Source: Flavonifractor sp. AGMB03687
GTDB taxonomy: Bacteria; Bacillota; Clostridia; Oscillospirales; Oscillospiraceae
Reading direction: 5' to 3'
Length of the DNA stretch: 64,000 bases
Assembly: GCF_017811815.1 (NCBI RefSeq)
Contig: NZ_JADKZI010000009.1
Span: 21,311-85,310, forward strand
The stretch's first letter is position 1; each line of letters starts with the position of its first letter. Position numbers and translations under genes: made by a program. The notes under the pieces are model-generated. The model saw only the letters and a list, made by a program, of their open reading frames with translations, was not told the origin of the DNA and made no database searches. Positions 6,896 through 15,425 of this stretch are shown here, one piece after another.

Positions 6896-9046
6896 ATGTC
6901 AACCATCATCAAGCACAAGGAATTTACCAACCGCAAGGTGTACAAGACTGAGGTCGCCGGCCGTCCCCTGACCATCGACGTGGGCAAGGTGGCTGAGCTG
7001 GCCACCGCTTCCGCCATGGTGACCTACGGCGAGACCACCGTGCTGGTGGCCGTCACTGTGTCCCCTCGTCCCCGGGACGGCGTGGACTTCTTCCCCCTGA
7101 GCGTGGACTTTGAGGAGAAGCTGTACGCTGTGGGCCGCATCCCCGGCTCCTTCATGCGCCGTGAGGGCCAGCCCTCTCTGCCCGCCGTTCTGGCTTCCCG
7201 CGTCATCGACCGCTCCATCCGTCCTCTGTTCCCCTACGATTTCCGCAACGACGTGGTGGTGACCGCCACTGTCATGAGCGTGGATCGTGACTGCTCCCCC
7301 GAGGTGACCGCCATGATCGGCGTGTCCGCCTGCCTGGCTTACTCCTGCATCCCCTGGGCCGGCCCCATCGGCTGCCTGGAGGTGGGCTATGTGGACGGCC
7401 AGATCGTCATGAACCCCACCAACGAGCAGAAGCACAACTCCCAGCTGGACCTGACCGTGGCCGCCACCGATAAGAAGGTCATCATGATCGAGGCCGGCGC
7501 CAAGGAGCTGCCCGACGACATCATGTACGACGCCATCGTCAAGGCCCACGAGGAGATCAAGAGCCAGGTGGCCTTCATCAACGAGATCGTGGCTGAGATC
7601 GGCCGCGAGAAGATGACCTACGACCACGCTGACTTCGACCAGGAGCTGTTCGACAAGATCGTGGAGGCCACCATGGACGAGGCCAAGGCCGCCATGGACA
7701 CCGACGACAAGAACGTCCGCGAGGAGCGTTGGAACGCCCTCATCGAGCACTGGCATGAGCTCTTCCTGGAGGACTATCCCGAGATGGACAAGTACCTGGA
7801 GGAGATCACCTACAAGTTCCAGAAGAAGATCGTCAAGGCCTGGCTGCTGGAGGGCCACCGCGTGGACGGCCGTGCCAAGAACGAGATCCGTCCCCTGGCC
7901 GCCGAGGTTGGCGTGCTGCCCCGCGTCCACGGCTCCGGCCTGTTCACCCGCGGTCAGACTCAGGTGCTCTCCATCTGCACCCTGAACACCCTCTCCGCCG
8001 CCCAGAAGCTGGATACCATCTGGGAGGAAGAAGAGAAGCGGTACATGCACCACTACAACTTCCCCGCCTACTCCACCGGCGAGGCCCGTGCCGCCCGCTC
8101 CACCAACCGGCGTGAGAAGGGCCACGGCGCTCTGGCTGAGCGTGCTCTGGAGCCCGTTATTCCCCCTGTGGAGGAGTTCCCCTACGCCATCCGCGTGGTG
8201 TCCGAGGTCCTGAGCTCCAACGGCTCCACCTCTCAGGGCTCCATCTGCGGCTCCACTCTGGCCCTGATGGATGCCGGCGTGCCCATCTCCGCCCCCGTGG
8301 CCGGCATCTCCTGCGGCCTGATCCAGGACGATGACGGCGGCTTCACCACCTTCATCGACATCCAGGGCGTGGAGGACTTCCACGGCGAGATGGACTTCAA
8401 GGTGGCCGGCACCAAGGCCGGTATCACCGCCATCCAGATGGACATCAAGAACGACGGCCTGTCCCACGAGATCATCAAGGAAGCTCTGGCCATCACCAAG
8501 GACGCCCGTTACGCCATCCTGGACGAGATCATGCTGCCCTGCATCGACAAGCCCCGTGCCGACGTGGCCGACACCGCTCCCAAGATGGTGAAGATGAAGA
8601 TCGACGTGGACAAGATCCGCGAGGTCATCGGCTCCGGCGGCAAGGTCATCCAGAAGATCTGTGCCGACACCGGCGCCAAGATCGACATCGAGGACGACGG
8701 CACCATCTACATTGCCGGTACCGACAAGGCCTCCTGCGACGCCGCCAAGAAGACCATCGAGACCATCGTGTTCGTGCCCGAGGTGGGCGCCCTGTACTAC
8801 GGCAAGGTGGTCCGCATCCTGCAGTTCGGCGCCTTCGTGGAGCTGGCTCCCGGCAAGGACGGCATGGTCCACATCTCCAAGCTGGCTGACCGCCGCGTGG
8901 AGAAGGTGGAGGACGTGGTCAACATCGGCGATATGATCTGGGTCAAGGTCACCGATATCGACGAGAAGGGCCGTGTCAACCTGTCCTACCGCGACGCCCT
9001 CAAGGAGATCAAGGCCAAGAAAGAGGCCGGCGAGCCCATTAAGTAA
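6896..9046 (+). CDS. pnp: Polynucleotide phosphorylase (PNPase)
   Basis: The 716-residue enzyme degrades RNA 3' to 5' using phosphate and is part of the mRNA decay machinery. It has the full family order: first RNase PH domain (residues about 10-145), helical linker, second RNase PH domain with PLAAEVGVLPRVHGSGLFTRG, a KH domain (IREVIGSGGKVIQKI) and a C-terminal S1 domain (YGKVVRILQFGAFVEL). I chose ATG 6896 (MSTIIKHKEF) after AAAGGAGG; an in-frame start 24 codons earlier falls inside the leader hairpin. It follows rpsO and ends at a strong bidirectional terminator. Confidence 0.97.
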   Translation: MSTIIKHKEFTNRKVYKTEVAGRPLTIDVGKVAELATASAMVTYGETTVLVAVTVSPRPRDGVDFFPLSVDFEEKLYAVGRIPGSFMRREGQPSLPAVLASRVIDRSIRPLFPYDFRNDVVVTATVMSVDRDCSPEVTAMIGVSACLAYSCIPWAGPIGCLEVGYVDGQIVMNPTNEQKHNSQLDLTVAATDKKVIMIEAGAKELPDDIMYDAIVKAHEEIKSQVAFINEIVAEIGREKMTYDHADFDQELFDKIVEATMDEAKAAMDTDDKNVREERWNALIEHWHELFLEDYPEMDKYLEEITYKFQKKIVKAWLLEGHRVDGRAKNEIRPLAAEVGVLPRVHGSGLFTRGQTQVLSICTLNTLSAAQKLDTIWEEEEKRYMHHYNFPAYSTGEARAARSTNRREKGHGALAERALEPVIPPVEEFPYAIRVVSEVLSSNGSTSQGSICGSTLALMDAGVPISAPVAGISCGLIQDDDGGFTTFIDIQGVEDFHGEMDFKVAGTKAGITAIQMDIKNDGLSHEIIKEALAITKDARYAILDEIMLPCIDKPRADVADTAPKMVKMKIDVDKIREVIGSGGKVIQKICADTGAKIDIEDDGTIYIAGTDKASCDAAKKTIETIVFVPEVGALYYGKVVRILQFGAFVELAPGKDGMVHISKLADRRVEKVEDVVNIGDMIWVKVTDIDEKGRVNLSYRDALKEIKAKKEAGEPIK

Positions 9047-9060
9047 TTCCAGAACGCATA

Positions 9061-9094
9061 AAAAATCCCCGCTGCAATCGCAGCGGGGATTTTT
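9061..9094. terminator. Bidirectional terminator between pnp and ftsH
   Basis: A 15-nt arm (9061-9075) pairs with 9080-9094 over an AATC loop, with A-run on one side and T-run on the other. It serves the convergent pnp and ftsH genes. Confidence 0.95.
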
Positions 9095-9109
9095 TGTTGG
9101 TATTGCGAT

Positions 9110-10993
9110 TTATCCCTGGGCCAGCAGCTTCATGAACTCCTCGCCGGTGATGGTCTCCTTCTCCAGCAGGTAGGCCGCCAGGTTGCGCAGCTGCTCCTCG
9201 TGGTCCCGCAGCAAAGCCAGGGCCTTCTGGTGGGCCTCCTTCACGGTTGCCACCACCTGCTTGTCGATCTCGGCCGCCGTCTCGGCGGAGCAGGCCAGGG
9301 AGGTGTCGCCCCCCAGGTACTGGTTCTGTACCGTCTCCAGGGCCACCATGTCGAACTGCTCCGTCATGCCGTACCGGGTAATCATGGCCCGGGCCAGCTT
9401 GGTGGCCTGCTCGATGTCGTTGGAGGCGCCGGTAGTCACGTTGTCCGCGCCGAAGATGAGCTCCTCGGCGGCCCGGCCGCCGGTGAGGGTGGCGATCTTA
9501 TTGATGAGCTCGGCCCGGCTCATGAGGTTGCGCTGGCCCTCGTCCACCTGCATGGTGTAGCCCAGAGCCCCCGAAGTGCGGGGAACGATGGTGATCTTGG
9601 TCACCGGGGCGGAGTTGGTCTGGAGGGCGGCCACCAGGGCGTGGCCCACCTCATGGAAGGACACCAGCTTCTTCTCCTGGGGGGAGATGACGGCGTTCTT
9701 CCGCTGGGCGCCGGCGATGACGGTCTCCACGCTCTCCTCCAGGTCGGCCTGGGTCACCGTCTTGCGGCCCTGCCGCACCGCCCGGAGGGCAGCCTCGTTG
9801 ACGATGTTGGCAAGCTCGGCGCCGGAGGCGCCGGCGGTGGCCCGGGCGATGGCGTTCCAATCCACGTCAGCGTCGATGTGGACGTGCTTGCCGTGGACCT
9901 TCAGAATAGCCACACGGCCCTGGAGGTCGGGCAGCTCCACCGGCACCCGCCGGTCAAACCGGCCGGGCCGCATGAGGGCGGGGTCCAGGCTCTCCGGACG
10001 GTTGGTGGCCGCCAGCAGCACCACGCCCTTGCTGGAGTCGAAGCCGTCCATCTCGGCCAGCAGCTGGTTGAGGGTCTGCTCCCGCTCGTCGTTGCCGCCG
10101 TAGCCGCCGGTGTCACGCTTCTTGCCGATGGCGTCGATCTCGTCGATAAACACGATGCAGGGGGCCTTTTCTCCCGCCTGCTTGAACAGGTCCCGCACCT
10201 TGGCGGCGCCCATGCCCACGAACATCTCCACAAATTCCGAGCCGGAGATGGAGAAGAAGGGCACCTTGGCCTCACCGGCTACCGCCTTGGCCAGCAGGGT
10301 CTTACCGGTACCGGGAGGGCCCACCAGCAGCACGCCCTTGGGCAGCTTGGCGCCGATGGCGGCGTACTTGTCCGGCTCATGGAGGAAGTCCACCACCTCC
10401 ATCAGGGACTCCTTAGCCTCGTCCTGGCCCGCCACGTCGGCAAAGGACACACCGGTGGAGGCCTCCTCCACGTAGATCTTGGCGTTGGCCTTGCCGAAGG
10501 TCATGGCGTTGCCCATGCCGCCGGGCAGGTTATTGCCCATGCGCTTCATCATGAAGCGGGAGAGCAGCTGGCCAATGAGGATAAAGAGAAAAATGGGCAG
10601 CACCCAGCTGATCAGGGCAGCCAGGATGGGGTTGGCCTGGGTGGGGATCTCGGCAGTGAACACGATGTCCGGGTCCTCCCGCAGCTGGTTCAGCAGCCGC
10701 TGGCCGTCGTCCGGCCAGATGCCCGTCTTGTAGTAGCCTTCCCGGCCCGACTCGTCGGTGCCGATGAACACGATCTCCCGGCTGTCCTCGTCCAGGGCCA
10801 CCTCGGTGACCCGGTCGGCATCCACCATGGACAGGAACTGGCTGTAGGGCACCTCAACCACCTGCCGCTCCAGCACCGAGGGGAAGAAGAAGACGTTGAG
10901 GAGCATCAGCGCCACCAGAGCGATGGCGTAGTAGAAGATCAGCGGTTTTTTCGGCGGGCTTGGGGTCTTCCCGTCGTCTTTAATCTCTTGCAT
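9110..10993 (-). CDS. ftsH: ATP-dependent zinc metalloprotease FtsH
   Basis: A 627-residue membrane-anchored AAA+ protease that degrades misfolded membrane and regulatory proteins. It has an N-terminal membrane segment, a periplasmic-type domain, a second membrane segment near residue 125, an AAA domain with Walker A GPPGTGKT and Walker [12 protein letters not shown], the second region of homology with RPGRFDRRV, and the zinc protease motif HEVGH. I chose ATG 10993 (MQEIKDDG) because GGAGG lies 8 nt upstream; a TTG two codons earlier is less likely. It is a single gene between its own promoter and the terminator shared with pnp. Confidence 0.97.
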   Translation of the reverse strand: MQEIKDDGKTPSPPKKPLIFYYAIALVALMLLNVFFFPSVLERQVVEVPYSQFLSMVDADRVTEVALDEDSREIVFIGTDESGREGYYKTGIWPDDGQRLLNQLREDPDIVFTAEIPTQANPILAALISWVLPIFLFILIGQLLSRFMMKRMGNNLPGGMGNAMTFGKANAKIYVEEASTGVSFADVAGQDEAKESLMEVVDFLHEPDKYAAIGAKLPKGVLLVGPPGTGKTLLAKAVAGEAKVPFFSISGSEFVEMFVGMGAAKVRDLFKQAGEKAPCIVFIDEIDAIGKKRDTGGYGGNDEREQTLNQLLAEMDGFDSSKGVVLLAATNRPESLDPALMRPGRFDRRVPVELPDLQGRVAILKVHGKHVHIDADVDWNAIARATAGASGAELANIVNEAALRAVRQGRKTVTQADLEESVETVIAGAQRKNAVISPQEKKLVSFHEVGHALVAALQTNSAPVTKITIVPRTSGALGYTMQVDEGQRNLMSRAELINKIATLTGGRAAEELIFGADNVTTGASNDIEQATKLARAMITRYGMTEQFDMVALETVQNQYLGGDTSLACSAETAAEIDKQVVATVKEAHQKALALLRDHEEQLRNLAAYLLEKETITGEEFMKLLAQG

Positions 10994-11038
10994 GGTCAAT
11001 TCCTCCGAAGTCCGAATAATGTTTTCTATGCTAAATAA

Positions 11039-11066
11039 ATCATAGATTTTTTCTCTGGAAAGTCAA
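11039..11066 (-). promoter_or_regulatory. Promoter of ftsH
   Basis: On the minus strand TTGACT (plus 11061-11066) and TATGAT (plus 11039-11044) have a 16-nt spacer, about 45 nt before the ftsH start. Confidence 0.65.
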
Positions 11067-11109
11067 TAGCTTTCCCCGAGGTTTTACACATTATTCATAC
11101 ATGATGTGG

Positions 11110-11141
11110 AAAACCCGGAGCGAGAAATCGCTCCGGGTTTT
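11110..11141. terminator. Terminator after the FtsW-PBP operon
   Basis: A 10-bp GC-rich stem with GAAA loop is flanked by AAAA and TTTT, so it works on both strands. It sits 6 nt beyond the stop of the penicillin-binding protein gene. Confidence 0.9.
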
Positions 11142-11146
11142 GTCAC

Positions 11147-12517
11147 TCAGTATCCGTTTACTAAGGCGTCCAGCACCTTGGCGGCCACCGAACCGGCCAC
11201 GTCGGCGCCCGAGCCGCCGTTCTCCACCATCACCACAAAGGCGTAGGGAGCGTCCTCGTTGCGGAGGAATCCGGCAAACCAGGCGTGGGGGGCGTTGCCG
11301 CCGCCCACCTCGGCGGTGCCGCTCTTGGCGCAGATGTCCATGTTGGGGAAGCGGTTGGCGCCGTAGGCGTCAATGACGTTGCGGGACATGATGTCCGCCA
11401 GGGTGGCGGCGGTGGAGGACTCAATGAGGGTGCCCGTCTTCTTGGTCATCTGGGGTAGAGAGGGGATCCCCAGTGGGTTTTCCACCTTCTGAATCAGCTT
11501 GGGGACAGCGGCCTGGCCGCCCTGGGCGATGGCACCCATGTACACCATGATGGCGCAGGGGTTGGCCAGGTCATTGTACTGGCCCACACCGGCCCAGGCC
11601 AGCTGGCCGGTGGTGCCGGAGAAGTCGAACCGTCCGGCGGCGGAGGTAAGGCCGCTGACCTTGTAGGAGGAGGTGAGCCCCGCCTTCTCGGTATAGCTCT
11701 GCATGACCTCCGGTCCCAGCTCGGCGGCCAGCTGACCGAACACCCCGTTGCAGGAGTTGGCCAGGGCCCCGTAGATGTCCATGGTGCCGTGGGCGTGGGG
11801 GCAGGTGATGGCCTCGCCTCCCACGTCGGTGGAGCCGGTACAGGTCCAGGTCCGGTCAAAAAGGTCGGGGATGTTCTCAATGGCGGCGGTGAGGGTCACC
11901 GTCTTGAACACCGAGCCCGGCGGGAAGGTGCCCGACAGGAAGCGGTTGAGGTACACACCGTCATAAGCCGGGTTGTCCTCCACGTCCTCCGGCGGATTCA
12001 GGGGGTCGTAGGTGGGGGAGGACACCATGCACAGGATCTCACCTGTCTCATAGTTGTACACACCCACCGCGCCCTTACGGCCCCCCAGGGCCTGATAGGC
12101 GATGTAGTTGAGCCGGGCATCCAGGGTGAGGTAGAGGTCGTTGCCGTTGCCCAGGGGGGAGTAGGCCCCGGTGATCAGGTTGAAGCCGGACAGCTTGTCG
12201 GCAAAGGCGGTGAGGGCGCCGGTGCCGATTTTGCCTTGGGCATCCCCCACGGCGTGGAGGGTAGCCTTGCGGACGGTCTCATTCTCGTAGTAGTGGCGGC
12301 TGCCGTCCTCGTCCGCCCAGCTCAGCACGTCCCCGTCCCGGTCCAGCACCCGGCCCACCGAGAGCTGGCCCTGGCTGTTGTACAGGTGGCGGTTGGCGGC
12401 GAAGGAGGCCCAGCGGTTGCCGTAGAGCACATAGCGCACCACGTAGAACCCCAGCCCCAGCACCAGAGCAGCGGCCAGCAGCAGGCAGAGGACCGCCCGT
12501 TTTTCAATCTTCTTCAT
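11147..12517 (-). CDS. Class B penicillin-binding protein (peptidoglycan transpeptidase)
   Basis: The 456-residue protein has an N-terminal membrane anchor (residues 8-30) and a transpeptidase domain that cross-links peptidoglycan outside the membrane. All three active-site motifs are visible: SVFK with the acylated serine, SCN, and KSGT. It is shorter than typical FtsI or PBP2, resembling the PbpA type that pairs with RodA/FtsW proteins in Actinobacteria and Clostridia. Its ATG at 12517 overlaps the end of the FtsW gene by 14 nt, so the glycosyltransferase and transpeptidase are translationally coupled and probably act as one pair, in elongation, division or sporulation. Confidence 0.92.
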   Translation of the reverse strand: MKKIEKRAVLCLLLAAALVLGLGFYVVRYVLYGNRWASFAANRHLYNSQGQLSVGRVLDRDGDVLSWADEDGSRHYYENETVRKATLHAVGDAQGKIGTGALTAFADKLSGFNLITGAYSPLGNGNDLYLTLDARLNYIAYQALGGRKGAVGVYNYETGEILCMVSSPTYDPLNPPEDVEDNPAYDGVYLNRFLSGTFPPGSVFKTVTLTAAIENIPDLFDRTWTCTGSTDVGGEAITCPHAHGTMDIYGALANSCNGVFGQLAAELGPEVMQSYTEKAGLTSSYKVSGLTSAAGRFDFSGTTGQLAWAGVGQYNDLANPCAIMVYMGAIAQGGQAAVPKLIQKVENPLGIPSLPQMTKKTGTLIESSTAATLADIMSRNVIDAYGANRFPNMDICAKSGTAEVGGGNAPHAWFAGFLRNEDAPYAFVVMVENGGSGADVAGSVAAKVLDALVNGY

Positions 12518-14294
12518 ATCGGTCCTCCCACTGGTCGGTGCGTTTCATGGACAGCTGAGCGTTCTGCCGGTCCTCCTTCCGGGAGGGCAGGCGGATGGCA
12601 AAGCTGGCGTTCTGGCGGGTGTCGGTGGCCTTCAGGTAGGCCAACAGGCCCCAGGAGGCGATCATGGCGGTACCGCCGTTGGACACAAAGGGGAAGGTGA
12701 CGCCGGTAAGGGGCAGAATATCCACCGCGCCGAACACGTTGAGGCAGGTCTGGAACACCATCATGGAGGTGGCGGCGCAGGCGGCGATGATGTAGAAGGA
12801 GGACCGCCCCGCCCGGCAGGCCCGGACGGCGAACACCGCCAGGGTGACGATGGACAGGATGGCCAGCACCGCGATGATGAGGCCCCACTCCTCGCACAGC
12901 ATACCGAACACCAGGTCGGTGTCGCCCGCGCCCACGTTGTGGAGCCAGCCCTCGCCGGGGCCTACGCCCACCAGGCCGCCGGAGGCAGCGGCCGACATGG
13001 TGCGGGTCTGCTGGTAGCCGCTGCCCACCGAGGCGTTCTCCCAGGCGTGGCCCCAGGTAGCGAAGCGGCTCATGATATAGGGCTTCACCGACAGCATGGT
13101 GAGCACCGCGAACACGCCGCCGCCGCAGATGAGGGCCAGGGTGGCCCAGTCGCCGGAGCGGAGGTAGGCGATGACCAGGAAGGTGATGAAGAAGATGGCG
13201 GCGGTACCGAAGTCGCTCATGTAGGCCAGGCAGGCCAGGCACACGCCGGTGAGCACGATGAACAGGCCCAGGTTCCGCTTGCGGAAGAGCCGCTCCAGAG
13301 TGGCAGCTCCGGCAAAAATGTAGCAGATTTTGGCGATCTCCGAGGGCTGCACGCTGATGCCGCCGATGGAGATCCAGTTGGCCGCGCCGTACTTGGGGTC
13401 GGCCAGGCCCAGCTTGTAGAGCACCACCGTCAAGCTGAGGAAGCCGATGGCCGCCCCCGCCATGAGCCAGCGGATCTTCTTGGCCCGGTCCAGATCCCGG
13501 AGAAAGACGCCCAGGATGAGGAAGAGGATGAGCCCCAGCACCACACAGAGGAACTGCTTGAAGAGGGCCGCCGTGTTGGAGGAGCAGGTCACCGACAGGG
13601 ACAGGGTGGACAGGAAGAAGGCGATGGTCTCCATCTCAAAGCCCACCCGCCGGGTGGCACGCAGCACCAGGAAGTAGAGCCACATGACGCCGGTAAAGCA
13701 CAGGAAGGTGAAGGGGATCATGGGGGAGGCCCCGGGGCTCTCGCTGATGATGAGCTGGATGGCGGTGAGCACCTGGAATATGGTAAGCAGCACCAGGCCC
13801 AGCCAGGGGGACACCGGGCGGGACCGGCGGCGGCTGTTCCGCCGCTTGGCCTTCTCCTCGGGGGAGAGGGGGAGGAGCACGGTCTCCACCCCGCCCACTG
13901 CCAGCACGTCGCCGTACTGCACGGGGGTGGCGTCGTGGACCGGCTTGCCGTTGACAGTGACGCCACCCTTGGAGTTTAAGTCGTAGGCCGTCCAGGTGTC
14001 GTCCTCATTGCGGATGAGGGCAGCGTGCTGCCGGGACACCACCGGGTAGTTGAGCACCACGTCGCAGCTGCTGCCCCGGCCCAGAATATTCTCCCAGTGG
14101 GTCAGGGGCTCGTTGGCCCCGTTGGGCAGGGTGAGGTAGGCCCACACCTCGGGCAGGCAGGGCACCGTCAGCAGGGAGCGGATGGTGCGGATGAGGATGA
14201 GCAGGGCCAGCACGGGAAACACAAAGCGCACGATGGAGGTAAACCAGGCGCACAGCACCTCGTTTTCCGCCAGCCAGCTGGTGATCAGCTCCAT
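12504..14294 (-). CDS. FtsW/RodA/SpoVE family glycosyltransferase with N-terminal FHA domain
   Basis: A 596-residue membrane protein. After one N-terminal membrane segment (about 15-40) comes an FHA domain (about 60-135) with ENILGRGSSCDVVL, SRQHA and DLNSKGGVTVNG, which in this fold binds phosphothreonine. After a basic linker the rest is a ten-segment SEDS polymerase with the family block VQPSEIAKI. SEDS proteins polymerise lipid II into glycan strands. I chose ATG 14294 because AAGGAGGTG precedes it; the frame stays open further upstream without a ribosome site. The fusion suggests control by a Ser/Thr kinase; no such kinase is in the window. Confidence 0.92.
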   Translation of the reverse strand: MELITSWLAENEVLCAWFTSIVRFVFPVLALLILIRTIRSLLTVPCLPEVWAYLTLPNGANEPLTHWENILGRGSSCDVVLNYPVVSRQHAALIRNEDDTWTAYDLNSKGGVTVNGKPVHDATPVQYGDVLAVGGVETVLLPLSPEEKAKRRNSRRRSRPVSPWLGLVLLTIFQVLTAIQLIISESPGASPMIPFTFLCFTGVMWLYFLVLRATRRVGFEMETIAFFLSTLSLSVTCSSNTAALFKQFLCVVLGLILFLILGVFLRDLDRAKKIRWLMAGAAIGFLSLTVVLYKLGLADPKYGAANWISIGGISVQPSEIAKICYIFAGAATLERLFRKRNLGLFIVLTGVCLACLAYMSDFGTAAIFFITFLVIAYLRSGDWATLALICGGGVFAVLTMLSVKPYIMSRFATWGHAWENASVGSGYQQTRTMSAAASGGLVGVGPGEGWLHNVGAGDTDLVFGMLCEEWGLIIAVLAILSIVTLAVFAVRACRAGRSSFYIIAACAATSMMVFQTCLNVFGAVDILPLTGVTFPFVSNGGTAMIASWGLLAYLKATDTRQNASFAIRLPSRKEDRQNAQLSMKRTDQWEDRYEED

Positions 14295-14458
14295 ACCGCC
14301 CACCTCCTTTCGCATCAGAAACATAAGAAATATGGGAGCCTGGGCAGGCCCCCGGTCCCTACAGTATAGCACAACTTCTCCCGCCGAAAAAGCGCAAGGG
14401 GGGCCATTGCTGGGATTTTTAAAGAATTTTTCACATTTTCCACCCAGTTTTCCACCTC

Positions 14459-14487
14459 TTGCGGCGGAAGCAAACCGGGGGTATAAT
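14459..14487 (+). promoter_or_regulatory. Promoter of yedF
   Basis: TTGCGG at 14459-14464 and TATAAT at 14482-14487 with a 17-nt spacer; the yedF start is 28 nt downstream. Confidence 0.6.
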
Positions 14488-14514
14488 GAGAAAAAACAGC
14501 AGGAGGACAACAAA

Positions 14515-15114
14515 ATGGCACATATTGTGGACGCCAAGGGCAAGCCCTGTCCCACCCCGGTGATCCTGGCCAAGCAGGCCATGACCCAGGGACACACCGC
14601 CTTTACCGTGCTGGTGGACAACCCCACCGCCGTGGAAAATCTGAAGCGCCTGGCGGGCAACCAGGGCTTTACCGTCTCCGTCCGGGAGGACAACAACACC
14701 TTCGCTCTGGACTTTGCCAAGGGGGAAGGCTGCTCTGCCTGTGAGGAGGCCGTCAACTCCCCCCTGCCCGCCGCCGGAGGGGACTGGGTGGTCTTCGTGG
14801 GCCGGGACATCATCGGCGACGGGGACCGGGAGCTGGGTACCAACCTGATGCGCATGTTCTTCTACACCCTGGCCCAGGGGGAGGACAAGCCGGGGGCGGT
14901 GCTCTTTATGAACGCCGGAGTCAAGCTGCCCACCCTGGATGAGCAGGTAGTAGACCACCTGAAGGCCCTCAGCGACGCCGGGACGGAGATTCTGGTGTGC
15001 GGCACCTGCCTCAACTTCTATGGCATTGCCGAGCAGCTGAAGGTGGGCACCGTCAGCAACATGTACGACATCGTCACCCGGATGCAGAAAGCGGGCAAGG
15101 TGATCTCCCTCTGA
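14515..15114 (+). CDS. yedF: YedF-type sulfurtransferase-like selenium metabolism protein
   Basis: The 199-residue protein has an N-terminal TusA-like domain with the conserved CPxP motif (GKPCPTPVI, Cys12), then a DsrE-like domain with CGTCLNFYG near residue 162. This two-domain form is the YedF family, whose gene often travels with selenophosphate synthetase in Firmicutes. The product is thought to carry sulfur or selenium on the CPxP cysteine. The start at ATG 14515 follows AGGAGG. It overlaps the next gene by one base (TGATG), so the two form an operon. No selD is present in this window. Confidence 0.9.
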   Translation: MAHIVDAKGKPCPTPVILAKQAMTQGHTAFTVLVDNPTAVENLKRLAGNQGFTVSVREDNNTFALDFAKGEGCSACEEAVNSPLPAAGGDWVVFVGRDIIGDGDRELGTNLMRMFFYTLAQGEDKPGAVLFMNAGVKLPTLDEQVVDHLKALSDAGTEILVCGTCLNFYGIAEQLKVGTVSNMYDIVTRMQKAGKVISL

Positions 15115-15371
15115 TGGACTACGGCGTCATCACCTTTACCTCCACCTATGGAGCCATTTATGCCCAGAAGGTGCTCAAGGAGGTGGCTCCCGTCCAGGTT
15201 ATGCCGGTGTTACGGGAGATCTCCCTGGGCTGCGGCATTGCCGTCCGGTTCAAGCCGGAGGACCTGGAAGCAGTACGCGCCGCTCTGGCCGTCTCCACCC
15301 TAAAGGAGGGGGAGTACGCCTTCTACGCTGTGACCGGCAGCGGGAAGGACCTGACCGCACAGCCCCTGTAA
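15114..15371 (+). CDS. DUF3343 putative Se/S carrier protein
   Basis: An 85-residue protein matching DUF3343 in size and sequence (Y..I.FTSTYGAIYAQKVLKE, then REISLGCGIAVRF). The family is annotated as a putative selenium or sulfur carrier and is a regular neighbour of YedF. The start ATG 15114 shares one base with the yedF stop, indicating coupled translation. A strong terminator follows at 15386. Confidence 0.85.
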   Translation: MDYGVITFTSTYGAIYAQKVLKEVAPVQVMPVLREISLGCGIAVRFKPEDLEAVRAALAVSTLKEGEYAFYAVTGSGKDLTAQPL

Positions 15372-15385
15372 CCGACCAAACAGAA

Positions 15386-15418
15386 GCAGCCCCCCGCGCT
15401 GGCGGGGGGCTGCTTTTT
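15386..15418. terminator. Terminator between the yedF operon and purL
   Basis: A 12-bp GC-rich stem (15386-15397 with 15402-15413, loop GCTG) is followed by TTTTT on plus; the preceding AA gives weaker support for the minus strand. It ends the convergent DUF3343 and purL transcripts. Confidence 0.92.
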
Positions 15419-15425
15419 GCTGTTT

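Noticed and set aside
6899..8872. 657-codon frame opposite pnp
   Set aside because: Shadow of PNPase with low-complexity composition.
14295..14855. N-terminal extension of the FHA-FtsW protein
   Set aside because: The extra 187 codons overlap the yedF gene and promoter and lack a ribosome site; ATG 14294 has a strong one.
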